Assembly (NCBI GenBank): GCA_016210495.1
Contig: JACQUC010000030.1
Location: forward strand, 1-14,649
DNA length: 14,649 bases
Direction of reading: 5' to 3'
Source: Chloroflexota bacterium
GTDB taxonomy: Bacteria; Chloroflexota; FW602-bin22; JACPRP01
A program made the translations under genes and the position numbers. The number at the start of each line of letters is the position of its first letter. The stretch's first letter is position 1. The notes beneath the pieces are model-generated. The model did not search any database. It saw only the letters and a list, made by a program, of their open reading frames with translations, and was not told the origin of the DNA. Of this stretch, positions 12,556-14,649 are shown piece after piece.

Positions 12556-13290
12556 CTATTTGCAAACACTTGCTGAGTCGTTTGCACCAGCCCATACACC
12601 GCAGTGCAAAGATGGGCTGGTGCAGCCTTGACTAATCGGGCTAGCTGTGGAGCCTTGATTAATCAAGGCCCCACACGCAGGCAAGGGGATGTGTTCGGCC
12701 GCACCCGCCGGAGAAGGGACACAATCGTAGTCTAGCGAGAGTGCAAGGCGAAGCGCTGCCAGGACTCGGCCGTAGGCCTTCCGATCGGCCCCCTGCAGCC
12801 GATGCTTCTCGGCGGCGTCCTCTTCCTCCTCGCACTTGCCAACCATTGTGCTCAGCACAGGCAACAGGGCCTCTTGGATGATATCTCTCACGGCCTCTTC
12901 GTCGTCGCAGATGCTCAGGTACCGCAGCAGCATCGACATATGGTCGGGCAATTCAGCCCCTATGCCGAAGCCGTCAGCCCGGTAGCGCTGTTTCAGCTCC
13001 AGCATAAAGACGCTGCGCTTGTAGCTTTCGCCGAAGAGATGGAACCCGACGTAGGGATAGCAGGTGGCGTTCAAGTCAAAGGTCCCCGTGTAAACCTCCT
13101 CCAGGTTCTCCGGCGGGGTTTCGGACACGATGGCGCCAAAGCCATTCAGGAGAGCTGCCGCCTCGGGACTCCGAGACGATAGCAGGCTCTCAGATTCTCG
13201 CACCACCGCATCCAGACCCGGCTTCGGGTAGTCGAGAATGTCGGCAAACAGCCCTAAGATGCGCCGCTCCGCGATTTCCACGGTCATCAT
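12556..13290 (-). CDS. narJ: NarJ, nitrate reductase assembly chaperone
   Basis: TorD-like cytoplasmic chaperone that holds apo-NarGH while the molybdenum cofactor and Fe-S clusters are inserted. Family features are ILGLFADILDYPKP (11-24), VYTGTFDLNATCYPYVGFHLFGE (about 66-88), MLELKQRYRADGF (96-108) and ELPDHMSMLLRYLSIC (113-128). The protein is 244 aa. The ATG at 13290 shares its A with the narH stop codon (TGATG), with GGAGG 5 nt upstream, so translation is coupled. The core ends near residue 190. The last ~50 residues are encoded by palindromic repeat sequence and read as an unrelated Ser/Gly/Cys-rich tail, which may be a repeat insertion that changed the original end of the gene. Confidence 0.92.
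   Translation of the reverse strand: MMTVEIAERRILGLFADILDYPKPGLDAVVRESESLLSSRSPEAAALLNGFGAIVSETPPENLEEVYTGTFDLNATCYPYVGFHLFGESYKRSVFMLELKQRYRADGFGIGAELPDHMSMLLRYLSICDDEEAVRDIIQEALLPVLSTMVGKCEEEEDAAEKHRLQGADRKAYGRVLAALRLALSLDYDCVPSPAGAAEHIPLPACGALINQGSTASPISQGCTSPSLHCGVWAGANDSASVCK
12584..12623. repeat. 12-bp perfect inverted repeat inside the narJ 3' end
   Basis: GCACCAGCCCAT (12584-12595) pairs with ATGGGCTGGTGC (12612-12623) across a 16-nt loop. It lies within the narJ reading frame, 28 bases upstream of its stop codon on the minus strand and close to the narI ribosome binding site. It may stabilise the mRNA or set the ratio of narJ to narI translation. Confidence 0.75.
12624..12675. repeat. 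Cruciform palindrome with direct repeat inside narJ
   Basis: GCCTTGATTAATCAAGGC (12652-12669) is a perfect 18-base palindrome, extended past one mismatch by TGTGG (12646-12650) and CCACA (12671-12675). AGCCTTGATTAATC (12651-12664) is also directly repeated as AGCCTTGACTAATC (12624-12637), 27 nt away. All of it is translated as part of the narJ tail. Confidence 0.8.
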
Positions 13291-14649
13291 CACCACCTCC
13301 GCGCTGGCGCCTGGCGGAAGCCAAAGCCCGCCTGAGGCTTGTGGGTGAACGGATCGACTGTAGGCTCGATGGCAGTCTCGCGCGCCAGTGGCGGGACGAC
13401 GAACCTTTCTTCGAAAGTGGGCATTGAGGTGAGGCGGAAGATAGCCTCCGCCTCTTCGGGGTTCAGGTGCGCCTGTTCGAGAGCCAATCGTACTTCCGCA
13501 GTCGGAACATCCTTCACACGCTCGGAGCGCATGAATATGCGCACGGCAATGAGCTTACGGTAAACCGCCGCTACGATCTCCTCGTTGCCCGCGGCCAAAA
13601 GGCTGGCCATAAAGCGCAGCGGCAGCCGCGCGCGTGCCAACGAGCTCATCAGCGGTGCCAAGCTTGCCTCGCCAGCGCCGACGAGATCGTAGTTGCCGTC
13701 CTTAACCGTGGCCAGCACGGGCAGCAGCGGCGGCACGTAGAAGAGCATAGGCAGCGTGCGGAAATCGGGGTGCAGCGGCAAGGCGAGATTCCACTTCTTG
13801 ACAAATTTGTAGACCGGCGACATCTGGGCCGACTCGATCTGCTGTGCCGAGAGGCCATTGGCGCGGGCCGCGGCAATGACCTCGGGATCGAAGGGATCCT
13901 GGATGATGGATCGATGTACGTCCACAAGCGCTGCATTCGGCGCCGTGGCAGTTTCCTGGATGCGGTCGGCGTCATACAGAAGCATACCCAGGTAGCGAAT
14001 CCGTCCCACGCAGGAGTGGAAACAGGCAGGAGGCTGGCCGCTCTCGAGACGTGGATAGCACAGGATGCACTTCTCCGACTTCCCGGTGCCCCAGTTGTAG
14101 TACGCCTTCTTGTAGGGACAACCGGAGATGCACATGCGCCAGGCGCGGCATTTCTCCTGGCTGATCAGCACGATGCCGTCCTCACCGCGTTTGTAAACGG
14201 CGCCGGCCGGGCAGGCCCCCACGCAGCCCGGGTTGAGGCAGTGGTAGCAGATACGTGGCAGGTAGAAGAACACAACCCGTTCCAGTTCCTCCAGTTGGCG
14301 CTGTTCCACTTCGGTGAGGCCCTGCTTGTTCGGGTCGTGAGCCGCGTAGATGGGCGATCCGCCGAGGTCGTCGTCCCAGTTCGGCCCCGCCTCGATGTCC
14401 ATAGGTTTGCCCGTGATCATCGAGATAGGGCGAGCAGTTGGCTGGTCGGGACCCTCGGGAGCGTTGAAAAGCTCGTCGTACTGGTACGTCCAGGGCTCGT
14501 AATAGTCGTCGACGGTGGGCAAGTACGGGTTGGAGAAGATGTTGGCGAGTGCACCCAATCGGCCCTGCAACTTCAGACGCAGGCCGGGCGAATGGCCGTT
14601 GGAGCCTAGCTCCCAGCCGCCCTTGTACTTCTCCTGATCCTCCCACAGG
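13290..14649 (-). CDS. narH: NarH, iron-sulfur (beta) subunit of respiratory nitrate reductase (5' partial)
   Basis: Electron-transfer subunit carrying one [3Fe-4S] and three [4Fe-4S] clusters between NarI and NarG. The frame is open to the window edge, so the start and the first Cys cluster lie outside. The edge sequence (LWEDQEKYKGGW) matches E. coli NarH at about residue 57. Visible cluster motifs are CYHCLNPGCVGACP, KCRAWRMCISGCPYKK (Trp in the second Cys position, as expected for the [3Fe-4S] site) and CILCYPRLESGQPPACFHSC followed by VGRIRYLGMLLYDAD. The segments NLALPLHPDFRTLPMLFYVPP and FEERFVVPP are also typical. An in-frame TTG at 14570 is an internal Leu codon. Its stop codon overlaps the narJ start. 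narG is expected just upstream. Confidence 0.96.
   Translation of the reverse strand, partial: LWEDQEKYKGGWELGSNGHSPGLRLKLQGRLGALANIFSNPYLPTVDDYYEPWTYQYDELFNAPEGPDQPTARPISMITGKPMDIEAGPNWDDDLGGSPIYAAHDPNKQGLTEVEQRQLEELERVVFFYLPRICYHCLNPGCVGACPAGAVYKRGEDGIVLISQEKCRAWRMCISGCPYKKAYYNWGTGKSEKCILCYPRLESGQPPACFHSCVGRIRYLGMLLYDADRIQETATAPNAALVDVHRSIIQDPFDPEVIAAARANGLSAQQIESAQMSPVYKFVKKWNLALPLHPDFRTLPMLFYVPPLLPVLATVKDGNYDLVGAGEASLAPLMSSLARARLPLRFMASLLAAGNEEIVAAVYRKLIAVRIFMRSERVKDVPTAEVRLALEQAHLNPEEAEAIFRLTSMPTFEERFVVPPLARETAIEPTVDPFTHKPQAGFGFRQAPARRW

Noticed and set aside
12543..12599. Upstream narI start (MYGLVQTTQQ)
   Set aside because: It lies in the narJ repeat tail, adds non-homologous residues, and lacks the strong SD that precedes ATG 12542.
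14568..14570. TTG as the narH start codon
   Set aside because: The frame continues to the window edge, and upstream residues (DQEKYKGGW) match known NarH, so the gene is cut by the window rather than short.
13467..14609. 380-codon plus-strand frame opposite narH
   Set aside because: It is an antisense shadow produced by codon bias. NarH has cluster motifs and operon coupling on the other strand.

Overview
The window is a bacterial chromosome segment, moderately to strongly GC-rich, with Shine-Dalgarno sites and sigma70-type promoters. Three blocks of ordinary genes are separated by unusually repeat-rich intergenic DNA. A large, Alu-domain-containing SRP RNA, a TldD/TldE pair followed by a HEAT-repeat gene, and a Nar nitrate reductase operon fit a Terrabacteria-type lineage such as Chloroflexota or Armatimonadota better than a proteobacterium. 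This placement is inference. The repeat array at 875-1434 reminds me of arrays in Planctomycetes-like metagenomes, so the phylum stays open.

Layout. 1-1468: no credible gene. It holds a C/G homopolymer fold-back at the contig edge, several hairpins, a 29-nt inverted repeat built on GCGAATA heptamers, and an array of a 13-nt motif (CCRAACRAACCCA) interspersed with stem-loops. 1469-5164 (+): extended -10 promoter, tldD, tldE (TAATG coupling) and a HEAT-repeat gene with its own apparent leaderless promoter. 5161-5269: palindromic repeats between convergent genes. 5270-8201 (-): a TTGACA-17-TAGTAT promoter, a leader of about 245 nt with a candidate cloverleaf fold, glmU, and a CBS-domain CorC/HlyC-type membrane protein. 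8222-8409: TTCA-loop palindromes. 8423-10173 (-): rsmA (ksgA) and ispE, overlapping as GTGA. 10197-10554 (-): large SRP RNA with promoter and intrinsic terminator. 10567-14649 (-): narH (5' end cut by the window edge), narJ, narI and narK, with narG presumably just outside.

How the genes work together. NarH, NarJ and NarI are the electron-transfer subunit, assembly chaperone and membrane cytochrome b of a respiratory nitrate reductase, and NarK moves nitrate/nitrite; together they indicate anaerobic nitrate respiration. RsmA, IspE, GlmU and SRP RNA are housekeeping functions: ribosome maturation, MEP isoprenoid synthesis, UDP-GlcNAc synthesis and membrane protein targeting. TldD/TldE form a metalloprotease that trims unfolded or modified peptides.

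I found no defence system, CRISPR, transposase or biosynthetic cluster. The most notable items are the SRP RNA (easily missed, and overlapping the 5' end of an over-extended rsmA reading frame), the 13-nt motif array, the structured glmU leader, and palindromic repeats placed at or inside gene 3' ends.
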